Shown: positions 33,391 through 46,085 of the stretch, one piece after another | Position numbering within the stretch: the stretch's first letter is position 1 | How the letters are laid out: every line of letters starts with the position of its first letter | Origin: Uranotaenia lowii | Lineage: Eukaryota > Arthropoda > Insecta > Diptera > Culicidae | Assembly: GCF_029784155.1 (NCBI RefSeq) | Contig: NC_073693.1 | Coordinates: forward strand, 165,593,104 to 165,657,103 | Length of the DNA stretch: 64,000 bases | Direction: 5' to 3' | The notes under the pieces: generated by a model | Told to the model about the DNA's origin: nothing | Database searches by the model: none | What the model saw: the letters and a program-made list of their open reading frames with translations, nothing else | Translations under genes and position numbers: made by a program

Positions 33391-33835
33391 GAAATAAAAG
33401 GATAATGGCCACCTTAAAACCTTAAAAAGTCAGTTTTTTTTTATAACTGGCTGAAACTTACAAAAGTCGATAATAACGTTTGAAAATGCTTCAAAAAATG
33501 TTTGCCGAATTCTGAAAATCAGTCAGAGAACCTCCCTGGGTCAGTATAAGCATCATCAATAGGGGCACAATGAGCGTTTTTTTTTTGCCGTAGAATCTAG
33601 CAGCGAATTCCACTCGATGTAGTTCGATTCTCATTATGATCCTACGGTGACTGATTTTAGCTTTCGACAAAACATTTTAAAATGCATTTTTTACCGTTTT
33701 ATCTACTTTTGAGAGTTTTAGTCAGTTATGAAAAAGTGACTTTTTTAGTGTCTGAACATGAAACAATGATGTAATTCACCTATTATAGCTGTTTTCTAAA
33801 TAAGCATCCTTCTTAAGGTGGCCATTATGCCCGTA
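33391..33835. mobile_element. TIR element (MITE)
   Basis: The left end GGGGAAATAAAAGGATAATG continues as GCCACCTTAA. The right end, in reverse complement, contains GGAGATACGGGCATAATGGC and then CACCTTAA. A solitary copy of the left end is present at about 32596. No coding frame. The flanking duplication is not resolved. Confidence 0.65.
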
Positions 33836-33837
33836 TC

Positions 33838-33997
33838 TCCTCTATATAAAAGGCATATTATGTCTGTATGTGCTCAACGGACTCGAAAACTACTGAACAG
33901 ATCGACGTTAAAATCGGCGTGAAGAAGTTTTTAAGGCCGGGAATGGATCTCTTTAAGCAACTCCTGCGTTGTTTTCCGCTAGAGAGATACACACCTG
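33838..33997 (+). mobile_element. Helitron-like 5' end fragment
   Basis: CTATATAAAAGGCATATTAT followed by TGTCTGTATGTGCTCAACGG and ACTCGAAAACTACTGAACAG matches the leader pattern of the Helitron-like sequences near 46390 and 46879. It is interrupted at 33998 by a hAT-like element. Confidence 0.5.
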
Positions 33998-36570
33998 CAG
34001 GCCCGTGCGAAGGACCCGCTCATGGGGGGGTTTTCAAAAATCAAAATTCAAAATCAAGATTTTCAAAGTTTTGAATCATTGCTCTTTCCGGCAAGTCAGC
34101 AATAAATTATTTCCCTATTTTGAGCTAGACATTTGCTTAAAAATAAATACTTAGCAATTAAGTTTAAAAATCTAATATCATTATTTCAAAAAACACAGAA
34201 AACGAAAACGAATTAAAATTTTGAATGAAACCAGAGCTTAAAGCTTCAGACATAAGTATAATGAAAATAAAATTCATATATTTTAACCCAGATTTATTTT
34301 ATAAAGAAACTGAATCCGAATTCTTAAATAAATTTCAAACCAGGGAAGAAAATAATCATGATTTGGAATTGTTCAGCAAACTATAATCATTGTTGTTTAT
34401 TAATCGTCGAAACTCACATTCCTGTTTTTCAATTTTCAATTGAAGGATTGATTGTAAAATTTCGCTGTAATATTCTAAAGTTGAACAAATATTTGAATTG
34501 TGAAATCTTGATCAAGAAAAAAAAATCCATATTGAACTTGAGAGAATTCATTCGAAACAAGTATATTCCTACTTGATGATTAATAAATCAATTTTGATAA
34601 AAAGAAAAATATTAATTTTACTTCAAAAGTACCAGTGATCAAAATCAGAGATAAAATCATTTTTTATTTCGTCCAGTTATCAACCTAACAGGCTGAAAAA
34701 AATCATTTCTGAAGTTCACAATAATTACTTCATATATCTATTAATAAAACAACATGTTCAGTTCATCACTGAAAGCTTTAATTGCCAAAGTATAGGTTGG
34801 GAAATGGGTGATTTCTTAAATGATCAATAAGAAACTTATATAAAAAAAATTAAAGTTTTGTTGTTAATATTGAAAGCACAAATTTAATAAATGTTGTGCA
34901 TTAAAATTTTGCTTTAAAGTTTCTACTTCGAATAATTTCAAATATTTGCATGAATTAAAAAATTAAATATTTAAAAAAAAAATTCAAAGGAATGAAAATA
35001 ATTTAAACCATTATAAATTTTCAAGTGCAAGTTTTAGTGTTGAAAATTTCAAGCTCTGAATATTTTGTAGCCTTATATTGAAATACTAAGTTCTAGAAAG
35101 AACAAAAGATAGAAACTATTAAAATTTATTAAAATTATTTCAAAGGAATTAAAAATGTTTGACTATAAAAGTCGGTAAATTCATGTGAAAATTTAAAATA
35201 AAAATCTATAAAATTCGGTTACTTAATTTGAATATTAAAACAAATTAAGACATTAAAAAAGGTACGTTTCTAGTATTGATGATATGGAGTTTATAAGTTT
35301 AAAAATGAATCAGTTTTAAGTGGAATCAATAATAGATAACTGATGCTCTAACAAATCTCCATGAAATTGAAAAAAACTAAATCCTTATTTGTTAATTATA
35401 TTTTAATTTATTTAGGAATAATGATGATGGTAATGATGATGCATGATTTAAATAAGTTAAGTTCTACAGTTTTTATAAACTTAGCATAAATCATTACACG
35501 CATATCCGATTAAAGTGAAGAAATTTAAAATAGAAAAGATATTATTTCATTTAACCAATTCGTTGAAACCTTTATTTGATTTTCACTTAAAAACATCTGA
35601 AATTAAATTTGATTTTAATGTAGTAAAGTGAACAAGTAGAAGACTGCTATATCATTTTTTGCTGAAACCAAATTTAGATGCGATCTAGTGCAAAGTGGAT
35701 AATTGATTTGAAGCCTTTTTTAATCTTTTGTTATGTTTTAAAGTTTTGTCAAAAAAGGAAAAAAAAATACTAAAACAATTTTTACCTATTTTCAAAAGTG
35801 ATTTTTAAAACAAAGCTCTTAGACAAAAACCTAATTGCAAATTTGATTTAGGGCATCCAAATTTATCAAAATCTTCTTCTTTGCACCTAGGAAAAATGTG
35901 AAATTTGAAGCCTTGATAAAAAATTTTTGAATATGGAGTTTAGGATTCAAAAAAATGAGAAACACAAAAACCAATTGAGGCTGAAATTGGTTTCTTGAGG
36001 AATATTTCATATCAGCATAAAATTTGGAATGACATTTACCCTTTTGGCTAGTGGCTAGTTATAAAGTCAACGATACTAGGATTTTGTTTTTATTTAGCTA
36101 AATCTGTTGACTATCGTAAGTGGCTTGTGATGTGTAAAATTTGTATTCTATGAATGAATTTCAATTGGTTGGTTTCAAATTTTAAACTTGTTTAATTACA
36201 CTTCTTAGTGAAATCCCATTTTGAACACGAGCTAAGGGTTTTGTGTGTCAAGAATTGAGTTTCAATACGAAAGGTAAAAACTGAAGTGCAAATCGAAAGC
36301 TACAATTGATTGGCTTCAATTCGTGAACGCCATATAGAATCGTAAAATAAATTGTCTTAGGCCTAGAGAGTGATTTAAACGAAATTCCGCCGGAGGCGAG
36401 CCGAATTTCTGACATGTTTGTTAAAACTTATTTTTTAACACCTTTTGGGATCAAGTAATTTCCGGTAAATTCATTTCTTGTACTGAAATTTTTTTTGGAA
36501 AAAATCTTCATGGGGGGGGGGGGGGGGTTAAACCCCTAAAACCCCCCCCCCCCCCGTTCGCACGGCCTTG
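33998..36570. mobile_element. Non-autonomous hAT-like element with 8-bp target duplication
   Basis: The left end is CAGGCCCGTGCGAAGG and the reverse complement of the right end is CAAGGCCGTGCGAACGG. The 8-bp word CACACCTG flanks it on both sides (33990-33997 and 36571-36578). Subterminal G and C homopolymers mark the right end (about 36512-36527 and 36542-36555). The 2.57-kb interior is very AT-rich and contains no transposase frame, so mobilisation would depend on a transposase supplied elsewhere. Confidence 0.88.
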
Positions 36571-37317
36571 CACACCTGCCATCTGTCATATTTATTAAAA
36601 ACCTTTTTATTTTTATCAGATGGTGGTACTGAAGCGAATCAGGTTAGAGTGACATGAAATCATTTAGATTTTAGATAAATTGAACTGTAAATTGAATGCT
36701 AGTAAATTGATCAATTGACTGGCCATTACATTTTCATTCTTCAACTGTTGAATAAAAAACTTTTGTATTACTTCAATGGGATGAAAAATATTATTTTTAA
36801 TAATATAAAAACTTCTCAGATGATCCAACTGACACTCAGCTATATTGAAATTAAGCTAGATTAATCTATTCAAATGTTTTTTTAAACAAGTGTCCATTTT
36901 TATCTTGACTTTCAAAACAATGATAATGATTTTCAATTTAGCTATTTTATTTCTTATCAATCAATGGAATATATTTCTTGATCGATTAAAAAAATTTCTA
37001 ACATCGACTGTTTTTAGAACGTATAGCATTCCAGATTTCCCCGATTCGTCCTGGCGTGCCCAAATATTCAAGGAAAATATTATGGCAAGCCCGTGTCAGC
37101 CCGGATTCCCGGATTTTATTACAATGGTCCGGTTTTTGTCCGGGAGTATTCACATATTTTTTTGAATTTACCAAAAAAAAAAAAATCAAATTGAGTAAAT
37201 ATTTGTTTTAATTTCTGATCCGAAAACGGATATTTCATAATTATTTTCATCAAAATAATAAGATTTTTGTTGAGGCATTGAACACATTTGATGTGCTTCG
37301 ACGAAAAAATAAAGGTA
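36571..37317. other. Unassigned, with CCCGG-rich dispersed-repeat sequence
   Basis: About 37020-37160 contains CCCGATTCGTCCTGGCGTGC and several CCGGATT/CCGGTTTTTGTCCGGG words. Similar words resume at about 38190-38220 on the other side of the next element, so one repeat was split by that insertion. Confidence 0.45.
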
Positions 37318-38135
37318 CCGTAAACTGGGGGAACTTTGATCAGCGGGGTAACTTTGATCAACATGAAATTTTTGCATATAATCATCATTAACTAAGTTTA
37401 AAGTTAAAATATCTGAAAACTATTTACTACGTTTGAATGCCTATAAATTAAGTTACAAATAAGCTAAATTTGGTTTTTATTAGAAGATTTTTTATATTAC
37501 TTCAAATGTAATTTTAAAATCTTAAAATATCTTGGTTTTTGAAGGCTCACAAACAAACATCTCTCCTGATAAAATTTAAGCATTTAGAAGCAAATGGGTT
37601 GTCAAATGTGAAAGTTTTATTTTTTTTTGGTTTGGGTTTAGTTTAAGCGTTATTTTTATGGTAATTTGATAATAATTATTGGATAGTGAAAAAAATCGGT
37701 CATTTGAGGCCAAAAAATATAAAGTAATGTTTATAATTTTTGCCCCTAAATGTATGCAGCAACATTGTCCATCTTTTGAGTATCTTTGTTTTTGAAAGAA
37801 AACGTTGAAAAATTCAATCGAGTCCAAACAAAAAATACTGATATCGATATTTTGAGCCTTCTGTGCTAAATGGCATCAAAACAATAAATTTGAAGATGTT
37901 GAGATACGTTTAAACCAAAGTGATCAAAGTTACCCCGAAACTCGAAATCTGGTTTTGTAACAAACATTTAATTATGACCACAAATGTCATTTGAATTTAC
38001 TGCAATCAATGATCATGTTTGATACTCCTCACCTCAGTAAGGGTTTTAAAGCATTTAGGTACTACGAAAAAGCAACCCCTTCCAAAATATTCAAAAATGA
38101 ATGAAAAAAGTGATCAAAGTTCCCCCAGTTTACGG
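37318..38135. mobile_element. TA-flanked TIR element, GATC-motif family, copy B
   Basis: An exact 25-bp terminal inverted repeat starts CCGTAAACTGGGGGAACTTT at both ends, with TA on each side (37316-37317 and 38136-38137). A second GGGGTAACTTTGATCA word lies just inside the left end, and another in inverted form is at about 37918. At 818 bp with no transposase it is non-autonomous. The perfect terminus suggests it is younger than copy A at 23120-23810. Confidence 0.9.
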
Positions 38136-38137
38136 TA

Positions 38138-38629
38138 CAAGTTTCTCATATCTTTTCCTGGTTGTGTTCGAATAATGGATAAATTTTGCTCAGATTTGTC
38201 CGGATGATACCCGGTTTTTGTGTTTGAAAATTTAAAATTGAATGCACGGTTTTTCACCCGTTTTTGAAAAAAAGTGGCTCGAAAACGTGCTGAAAAGTAC
38301 GGGAAAGCATAACATAAAATTCCATTGTTTTTCGCACCACTCGCATTCGATTCATTAAGACAAGCACGCACATAGAATCGCTCGAGCAGGTAATTATTTT
38401 TACTTTGTTGAAAAAAAAATTCATTTCAATACGAATTAAAACCTCATAAAATCTGCCAGCCTAACTTTTCATGTTTACTTCAGGCCTATCCTTGGCGCTC
38501 ATTCTTGTTTATTATAAAAATAAAACAATTCCTGTGGTAACTATGCCAACTAGGGTAACGCACTATGAGAGATTGTCATACAAGCGGACAAACTTATATT
38601 AATTGGAGTTTGGGTTTTTTCAAAGCTTT
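38138..38629. other. Unassigned
   Basis: Continuation of the interrupted CCGG-rich repeat to about 38240, then unassigned DNA. Confidence 0.35.
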
Positions 38630-38790
38630 TGTTTGTATTTCGAAATGATCGACGATGTCCGGTGAGTTTTAATAATAATCAAACAAAATTTACTAGATGT
38701 CTATACGTTTCGAGCTACTCGAGGAGTAGCTTTTGTTTGATTAATATTAAAACACACCGAAAAATTTCGATAATTTCGAAATACAAACAT
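38630..38790. mobile_element. Hairpin element with about 60-bp arms
   Basis: The outer arms read TGTTTGTATTTCGAAAT and, at the right end, ATTTCGAAATACAAACA. Inward they share AATAATCAAACAAAA against TTTTGTTTGATTAATATT. The centre contains a small secondary hairpin, GCTACTCGAGGAGTAGC. A 160-bp MITE or a long RNA hairpin are both possible. Confidence 0.6.
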
Positions 38791-39859
38791 TTATTGAAAT
38801 GTTTTCAACAATTTGACTGTCATTTTTTCGGTTACGATCGTAAGATCAAAAGGCTATATTTCACGATCACATTTTGGAAATTAAATAATAAAATTTAATT
38901 ATTTTTTTTTATTAAAAATTGGAAAAATTATACAAGTTTTTGAGCGGAACTTAGCCCCTATCATTTCAGTGGCTGCCCTTTTATATTTTAAACACTTCTA
39001 GCCAGCTCTTATTTGTGAAAAAAACACGTTTGAAAAGTTAGGACAACATAGGTAGCCCGTTAGGATACCTAGTTTCAAAATCAAAGACGGGTTACCTGGA
39101 AATCTGGAAAACTGATCTAATCGTTTTATAATTACTTTTCATAGAGGATAGGTTAAAAAAAATTGACACTGGTGAAATTCTAAAAAAGCTTCAAATCTTG
39201 AGATCGGAATTAAACTTTTCAGAACTTGTTAAATATCCACGTAAAACATGAAAAAAATCAGCTGGACCTAAATGATCTCGTCCGAAAACTTTAATTGTTT
39301 ATTTTTATCCGATTTCCTTCATTTTCTCATACTTCATATTCTTTTTAGTGATTCTGAAGCATCTCAACATTTTAATAGAGATTAATTTTTACAACAAAAG
39401 TATTGTTTTGTAATCAGTGATCATAAATTTGCCTTGTTACTTTTTTATCACACATATATATCTTTGCAATTTTTCCTTATTTTTCAATATCTTATGAATG
39501 GAAGAGTTCTGAAATACAAGACTTTTTTAAACAAAGTGTCTTCTTCCTAAAAAAAATTAATTGATTTTTGGCCGCGTGATTTCTCATAGTACAACATAGT
39601 GCCATGTTTTGTTGATTTTTCTGTGTTTTCTCTGCTACTTTGATCATGAGGTTTGACAGCTCTGAGCGCTAGTGGCGACTCCACTCGGAAAATTAGCTTT
39701 TTCCAGCGATCCATTGTTCCTACCAAGGGGCTGAAGAAAGCAAACATTTCCGTACCAAGTTTTCAGTCAAGAAACCCACAGGAAGAAGAAAATCAAAACG
39801 AGTGAAACACGTCATTTAAGTAATAAAACGCTTTCCATTATTGGGGATATGTTAAAAAC
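38791..39859. other. Unassigned
   Basis: No supported gene. The 66-codon minus-strand frame at 39547-39747 has no recognised motif. Confidence 0.35.
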
Positions 39860-40225
39860 TTGTGCTTAGGGCAGTTTTTCATCAAAAAATCCTCCCTTAG
39901 CTTTGATGACAGCCTTGCATATGCGAGGCATTCTATCAATTAGCTTGCCGAGAGTTTCTTGGCTTATCGAATTCCAGGATGTCTGCAATATCTCCCACAA
40001 GTTGCGCTGTGATGTCGGACACTGCTAACGAACCATGCGGTCCAATTCTTCCCATAGTAGCTCTATCGGGTTAAGGTCCGGCGATTGCGGCGGCCATTCC
40101 ATGTTCTTCAACACACGCTCCTTCGCCTTCTCTTGAACGAATCCCTTGCAAAGTTTAGATGTATGTTTGGGGTCATTATCCTGCTGAAATGTGAAGTTCT
40201 TTCCGATCAGTCGCAATCCAGAGGG
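39860..40225 (-). pseudogene. Tc1-type transposase, C-terminal half, decayed
   Basis: The minus strand encodes the DDE core of a Tc1 transposase. The second catalytic aspartate is in NFTFQQDNDPKHTSK (about 40150-40200) and the final glutamate in SPDLNPIELLWEELDR (about 40035-40085). The C-terminal domain continues, after an in-frame TAG at about 40024, as LWEILQTSWNSISQETLGKL and RMPRICKAVIKAKGG. The N-terminal DNA-binding domains and first aspartate are missing; AT-rich sequence replaces them at 40226. It is clearly inactive. Confidence 0.92.
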
Positions 40226-40865
40226 TACCGCATTTTATAAAAAAAATATTAAAAAAATATTTGATCTGGCGTTACTCTTTTCAAAAATCAATAAAATAAT
40301 AACCAATTTATTATTGATAAGATTTATATTTTTTTTTTTTTCATTTGACACCAATATGTAAATATTCCAACATGAATTGCAATATACTATACAACAAAGT
40401 TATTGTCAATATATTGCCCACCATAAAATAATCAATAAATCGACAATCGCCGTGTTATCAATATTATCAGCAATAAAATATAAAATTATTACGTTTGAAC
40501 ATTTGTTTATTTTTATGTGTCAAACGGTAATCAAACTTAAAGACAACTGATTTTTTTCACTTAAAACACAAAATTATAATAGCTAACAAATAAATATATG
40601 TTCATAAAACATATAACGTATAACATATTGTTTAAAAACTATAATAAATAAGAAAGTATTTGTTTTGTAATTTAGAAGGTATCACTGAATTCATCTTAAT
40701 GCTAGGAAATTTCAGTTTTTCAAGGATAGAATATTAACCTTAAAACTTGAAGACAGAACTAATTATTTCATATAGATGAAAACTTCAGCAATTACCTTTC
40801 AAATAACATACACATAAACCACAATTGAACGAAATATTGCAGTGATTTGAATGAAGACATAAAAT
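40226..40865. other. AT-rich insert within the Tc1 element
   Basis: About 640 bp of very AT-rich sequence separates the transposase remnant from the terminal repeats of the same element. It shows no gene and no clear ends. Confidence 0.4.
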
Positions 40866-41310
40866 AATCTGCTGACCCCAAACTTTTGGCCGATACACCA
40901 TACTGTAAGGTGACCCCAAACTTTTGGCCGATGACTTAAGTAACTATTTAATCAATTATTAATTAACTTTAAATTTTAGGAAAAAAATTGACAAATGTGT
41001 TTCAAAGGGCATTGAATTAGGGCTCTAATGCTACTTTAGTTTAAAAATTTGGTCCACTCAGCTATGAGAAAATTGGGTATAAAAATTAGGTGTAAATTTT
41101 GAAAAATGTTGCAACTTCAGATGATTTTTAGGTAAGAAAAAATGCATACAAATTATCAACAAAATACCTACGAAGTAAGTATAACTCATTACCTTTCGAA
41201 TAAGCTAAAAAAATCCTAAATCCGTTAAAAAATGACAAAGTTATGGATGAACCAAATTTGTATGTTTTTTCAGGGGTGACCCCAAACTTTTGGCCGGGAG
41301 TGTATATGGG
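40866..41310 (-). mobile_element. 5' terminal region of the Tc1 element with repeated subterminal motif
   Basis: The word GACCCCAAACTTTTGGCCG occurs three times in the same orientation (about 40876, 40911 and 41278). Read from the minus strand, the outermost begins ACACTCCCGGCCAAAAGTTT next to TA near 41305, a typical Tc1-type terminus. The inner copies fit transposase-binding repeats. No matching opposite terminus is seen beyond 39860. Confidence 0.7.
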
Positions 41311-41979
41311 CAACATGGCCGTCTTCATTGCAACAATTTAAACCAGAGGCAATTTTTTAATAACCCTTAAAATGATATCTGCGGCTCGGGAATATCAATC
41401 AAAGGGATCTTTGGTAATATTAATAAATTATGGTTGGGCACAAAATGCAGAATTTTCAGCATAATCCTTGTTAAAATTGATTCTAAATTTGCAGTATGAC
41501 AACAACAGATGCGTTTGGCAACCAAAATGTTACCCTATTTCGAGTCTGTCATGGGGTGAAGTGTTTGATTTCGGGAACCACACTGACGTTCTGGTACCAA
41601 AAATTTGGTACGGTGCGTTTGTATGCGATTTGACAGCTGGTTCAGTCCTCTGGTTCCTACGAAGTTTGGAGACATGTTGGTTTGGAGCCACTTTCCCTTC
41701 TACAAAGGGAGACCACCATACAAACTTTGGGTAAAACTGTTAAAACTTAACTTTAAAAATACTTAAAACTTGCGTTATTTGTGGGAAAGTTTAAACAAAA
41801 TTAGTAAGTACATGTCCGTTGTAGACTTAAGGTTCAACTTAAGTTTTGAAAAGTCTGATTTTTATAGAGTTGTGTTCCGATACCTATACACTATTTAATA
41901 CTAAAAAGACCGTGATGGTTAAAGCACTATAATGTTACATTGTACGTAGAGATTATTTCTTCTTTTTCTTCTTCTTCTT
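41311..41979. other. Unassigned
   Basis: An 88-codon plus-strand frame (41468-41734) lies in slightly GC-richer DNA without a recognised motif. A CTT-rich tract sits near 41958-41980. Confidence 0.3.
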
Positions 41980-42494
41980 CTACCAACATAACCAAAACAT
42001 GTAAGCATCCTGGAAATTGAAATTCTTGCGTCCTCCATTTTTCTTTTCAACGTAATCTCTGTTACATTTGAAATGCATTGAAGAGATTACTACGGCCAGT
42101 CCAACCATTTGGTAAATACCGCAAAAGATACCGGAACAAGGGAAGGAATAAAGCGTGGAATTCCCTGCCAAACGCTTCATATAGGTTTTCTTTTGTGAAA
42201 ATAATACAATATGAAATCCAAAACTGTGAAAAGGTTGGATCTCACCGAAAAAGCTGTCTTCGAAATTTTTAACTGATTCGGATCCGTTCGTCTTCAATTG
42301 TCTGAAGCATCCGATTTTCCGGTGTATAAAATATCCACAGGATTTTCCCATTTGATACAGCGCACTTCCAAATATTCCCAATATTCACATTCGCAGTTAT
42401 AATCAGCTGGATTCCACATTCGAGTAATTGTATTTATACTATAAACATTGGAAAAAGTTTCATTCACGGAGCGAAAATTTTTAAGTCCTTCCAT
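41980..42494 (-). other. Minus-strand open segments of unknown origin
   Basis: Two overlapping frames, 42494-42294 and 42381-41980, are open for 66 and 133 codons. The first contains NCECEYWEYLEVRCIKWENP, unusually rich in cysteine and tryptophan for chance sequence. The second has hydrophobic runs. They may be parts of one frameshifted or spliced coding region. I cannot name a family. Confidence 0.3.
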
Positions 42495-42633
42495 GGCAAC
42501 GCCTTCTTTTCAACTTTCCTAACAAGGCAACAAAGTTTACATTTTTCCGAGTTGCAAAGAAGAATTTATTAACTGATTTAGACTAACTTGGGAGCGCTGA
42601 CTCTAATTATGTAATTCGTTTGGTAAAACAGTA

Positions 42634-43602
42634 AAGCTTAGTTCTTTTAGAAATGGGACAGTTACGAATGCCTGTATCTCAAAAACCATTCGTTGGAACC
42701 AAATACTTTCTATGAAGAAAAAGAAGGTAATGTTATGATCTTTCATGAAAAAATTTGAAAAAAAATATTTACCGTTTTTTGTTAAAGAAATTTCTACTTT
42801 ATTCTTGGTATCTCCCATTGGCCGACGCACACTTTTTTCAGTCGTGGTATTGATCAGTTTCTCCAACTTATACTTCGTAAAATCTATATTTAAGGTGGCT
42901 TCACCCTCCTTCTTCAATTTCTGATACTTTTTGGTCCAATACTTCTCTGGAAACTGGAAACTGGAAGCATTTTAGTGGATTCAGTTGTTTCGAAATGAAC
43001 AAATTTGATTATTTTTTACCACATTTTTGAACGTTTTTTTTTCGGTATCGGTTTTACAGCTTAAGAGCTTTGGAACTATCAAAAAATGGTTGTTTGAGGT
43101 TGGATTTCAATGAGTCATTACTACGCAACACTTTCAGTTTATCGGAGAAAATTGTTTTGGACATTTCAGCGATCTACCCTTAGTTTTTCGTTTATTGAAA
43201 ATTAAAAATGCTGGTATGAGACTTGACTTCCTTGATGATCCTTAACCGTTGTTGCCGATCATGTGCTTCACTTCAATGCTTGATTTGAACTTTGTGGACA
43301 TTATTGACAGTGTTTGCATACTTATCCACCACAAAAACTCAGTAATTCTTTGAATAATCAACGGTTTTGTCAGCTATCAATTTGATGATGACGTATTTTC
43401 AAGGAAACTGTGCAAAATTATTTTTTTCTTTTTCTCTTGCATCGTACATATCTCAAAAACGCGTAAATTTTAAATTTTGAAAAAATAGGTCGAATAGTAC
43501 TTTTTACAGGCAACAAAATGCTGTCAAAATTTTTAATATCCAATAACTAGTTAACGAGCTATTAGCAAATGAAAGTGTCCCATTTCTAAAAGAACTAAGC
43601 TT
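42634..43602 (-). mobile_element. TA-flanked TIR element with exon-like sequence inside
   Basis: A perfect 27-bp terminal inverted repeat (starting AAGCTTAGTTCTTTTAG) bounds 969 bp, with TA at 42632-42633 and 43603-43604. On the minus strand a frame starts MSKTIFSDKLKVLR (about 43164) and reaches a stop after 36 codons. A shifted frame reads KPIPKKKRSK. A canonical acceptor (about 42961) is followed by EKYWTKKYQKLKKEGEATLN and SVRRPMGDTKNKVE up to a GTAAAT donor at 42772. A further acceptor at 42710 leads into a frame that ends within the TIR. This does not resemble a DDE transposase. Confidence 0.6.
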
Positions 43603-43604
43603 TA

Positions 43605-46085
43605 CCTGTGTTTTGAGATTACTTTGGAAAATAGGTAATAATTCATTTTATCAATTTGTGCACTTTTTTGGCAAAACTGTAGAACATTACGAAGAGGTTT
43701 TTAATGTAATGATCTACTTTCCCCAAGACCGCGATTCATTTTTATTTCAGAGAAAAAAGCTATAGAAGTTTTCGAATTAGATGTTTATTTTCCGAAAAAC
43801 ACATTGACCAAGGATTTCTGAGGCTACCAAATTGATAATTATTCGTAAAACATGTCCATTTTTTTCATTTTTCTCGCTTCTCTTAGCTGTTACATTTGAC
43901 AAGTGCTAGTCAAACAGTTTTCAGTAACAAGGATTGATAGTTTAACATATTTTTTAAATTGTTTATCGAAAAAAAAATTGTAAAACCAACTTTTTTTTTC
44001 TTTTCTACCTATTCGATGCGGTTCAATAACTATTTTAATATTATCCGTCTAAAGGCGGGGTTGAGCACTACTGGGTTAATGAAGCTCAACTTAAGCATTT
44101 TGACGTAATTTTTCGAATCAAATTTGATTCTAGTTAGTGATGAAGTGGCGTTCCTTTATTCGCATAAACCTCCTGCAAGAACAAACAGTTTTTACGTCAA
44201 TTTTCACGTTTTGAAAGATCAATGTTGTTCAATATTTCTGATGCAATAAGCAATAAATCATTGATGAAATATTTCGAAGCCTTCTACGCCTAGATTGCTG
44301 GCTGCCTCCACTCTTTTATACTTCTAATGGTCACGACGTCTAATGGTTCAATAAATGCAAGAAAAACAGTTTCCACCATTTGTTACCAATTCAAAACACC
44401 CGAACAAATAAAAAAAAAAGTTTTAAAGCTTAATGGGCCGAGCAAGATGAAAAATGATTCAAGGTGTGATCCGCACGGGCATAAATTTTATTCTCGCCTT
44501 TATTTCAGCTTACCATATGTTACCCACCTCTCTAAGAAGGTGCTTCACCTTTTCGGGCGGGTTTGTTTAATAAAAATCGTTAGGTACTTTGTCGGGGTGC
44601 GGCGGTCGAGTCTCGAGCCAGGAATAATAAACAGGTGCGTGATAAAGCAAAGATACATCTCGGTGCTTGCTCAGCTAGGCCAAAAGTCGCCTCGTCGTCG
44701 TGCGGGCAGGCCAAAAACGTTAAGCCAACAAGAAACCAAACAGTAATCCGGATGTGAACAAGAATCGGTAAAATACAGGTTAAACGGAAGGTCATTTTTG
44801 TTTTCCTACGTCTCACTCGGAACCTCACTCAACACTCAGCTCGTACTTGCCAGTCGTAAAACTCTTACACAGTTACGCAAACGAGAAGGAAAAAAATTGT
44901 AAGGGTTCCGAGTAATTTGAGCAGGACGAAATAACTTGCGACGGGTCATAGAGAGGCAAACCGTTTGGTTAAACGACAAGGGGATAGGTTGATTTTTGCC
45001 GTCATTCTAGAAGGTGGTTCTAATGGAAGATTCATTTTACAGCTCTGTCGAAAGAGGGTGTCTATCAAAATGAAATCCTACCACTTGAAGAGCTGCTGAA
45101 AAATGAAACTTGGTTGATGATTTGAACACTTCCAATTGTGCTGATTATCATAGCAGCAACATATCAAATAAACTCTCTGGTAATAACTTGTAATGTGGGT
45201 AGCTCAATTAATATCCTTGTGCCTTTTCTCAGAGCTAAAGTTTTATGGTTACAATCATATTGTTTGATTGCGTAGCCTTTCGATGATTTTAAGGAACGAC
45301 GTATGACTTGGGCTTCACTTATTCAAATATTTATGCTTTCCTTCTCGTATTTATTTTTGCATCAAACGAAACTTATCATGATACATTGACAACAGTTACA
45401 ATGAAAAAAAAATCAAACTTCATAATCAATATATTAACCTTTTTATTTTATGTTTTATGAAAAGGTTTGAATAAAAATGATTAAAGTGTCCGGATAGTTA
45501 CACAAGATTTTATAACTTTTTATAATATATATAAAACGGGGGTTTCTTAGTTATTGAAAAGATACAAAACACGTCTGGTTCTGTTCGGAGCCAGGCTAAA
45601 AGAGACTAAATATTTATTTCATCCTTTTTGGTAGAAAGGGAATTGTATCCAATTATTGAATTGTTATTCAGCCGAATACTACAACTCCTCCATCTTTTAT
45701 TGAAGCTAATTTTTCTTCGGCAAATATTCAGAAATTCTGAAAAGATACATTTTCTTCGATCGTATTTTCTAAGAGCAAGTTCACTCGTGTTGGGAAAAAG
45801 AGGTAGAAATATTGACACTTATAGCACATTTTGAAAATTTTACCCTGTAAAAATGTTTTCGAGATCTTTGGAAGTTGTATTTTTTACAGCACTGTTTCTA
45901 TTTCAGCCGTATGTGATAGAAACAATGCTATTTTTGCATCACAGCTTGCGAAAATAAAAAAACGTATTTTAAAAAACTTGAAAGCCGCAGATCTTGAAAT
46001 TGTTTTTGCATGGTAAAATTTTCAAAACGTTCAATCAATTTTTTTTAAAGGGGGCTATCCTTTACAAAGTTTTCAAAAATATAAC
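43605..46085. other. Unassigned sequence
   Basis: No supported gene over about 2.5 kb. About 44440-44900 is GC-richer, with overlapping open frames of 139 codons (plus, 44327-44746) and 82 codons (minus) but no known domain. It may be unique host DNA. The rest is AT-rich. Confidence 0.35.
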
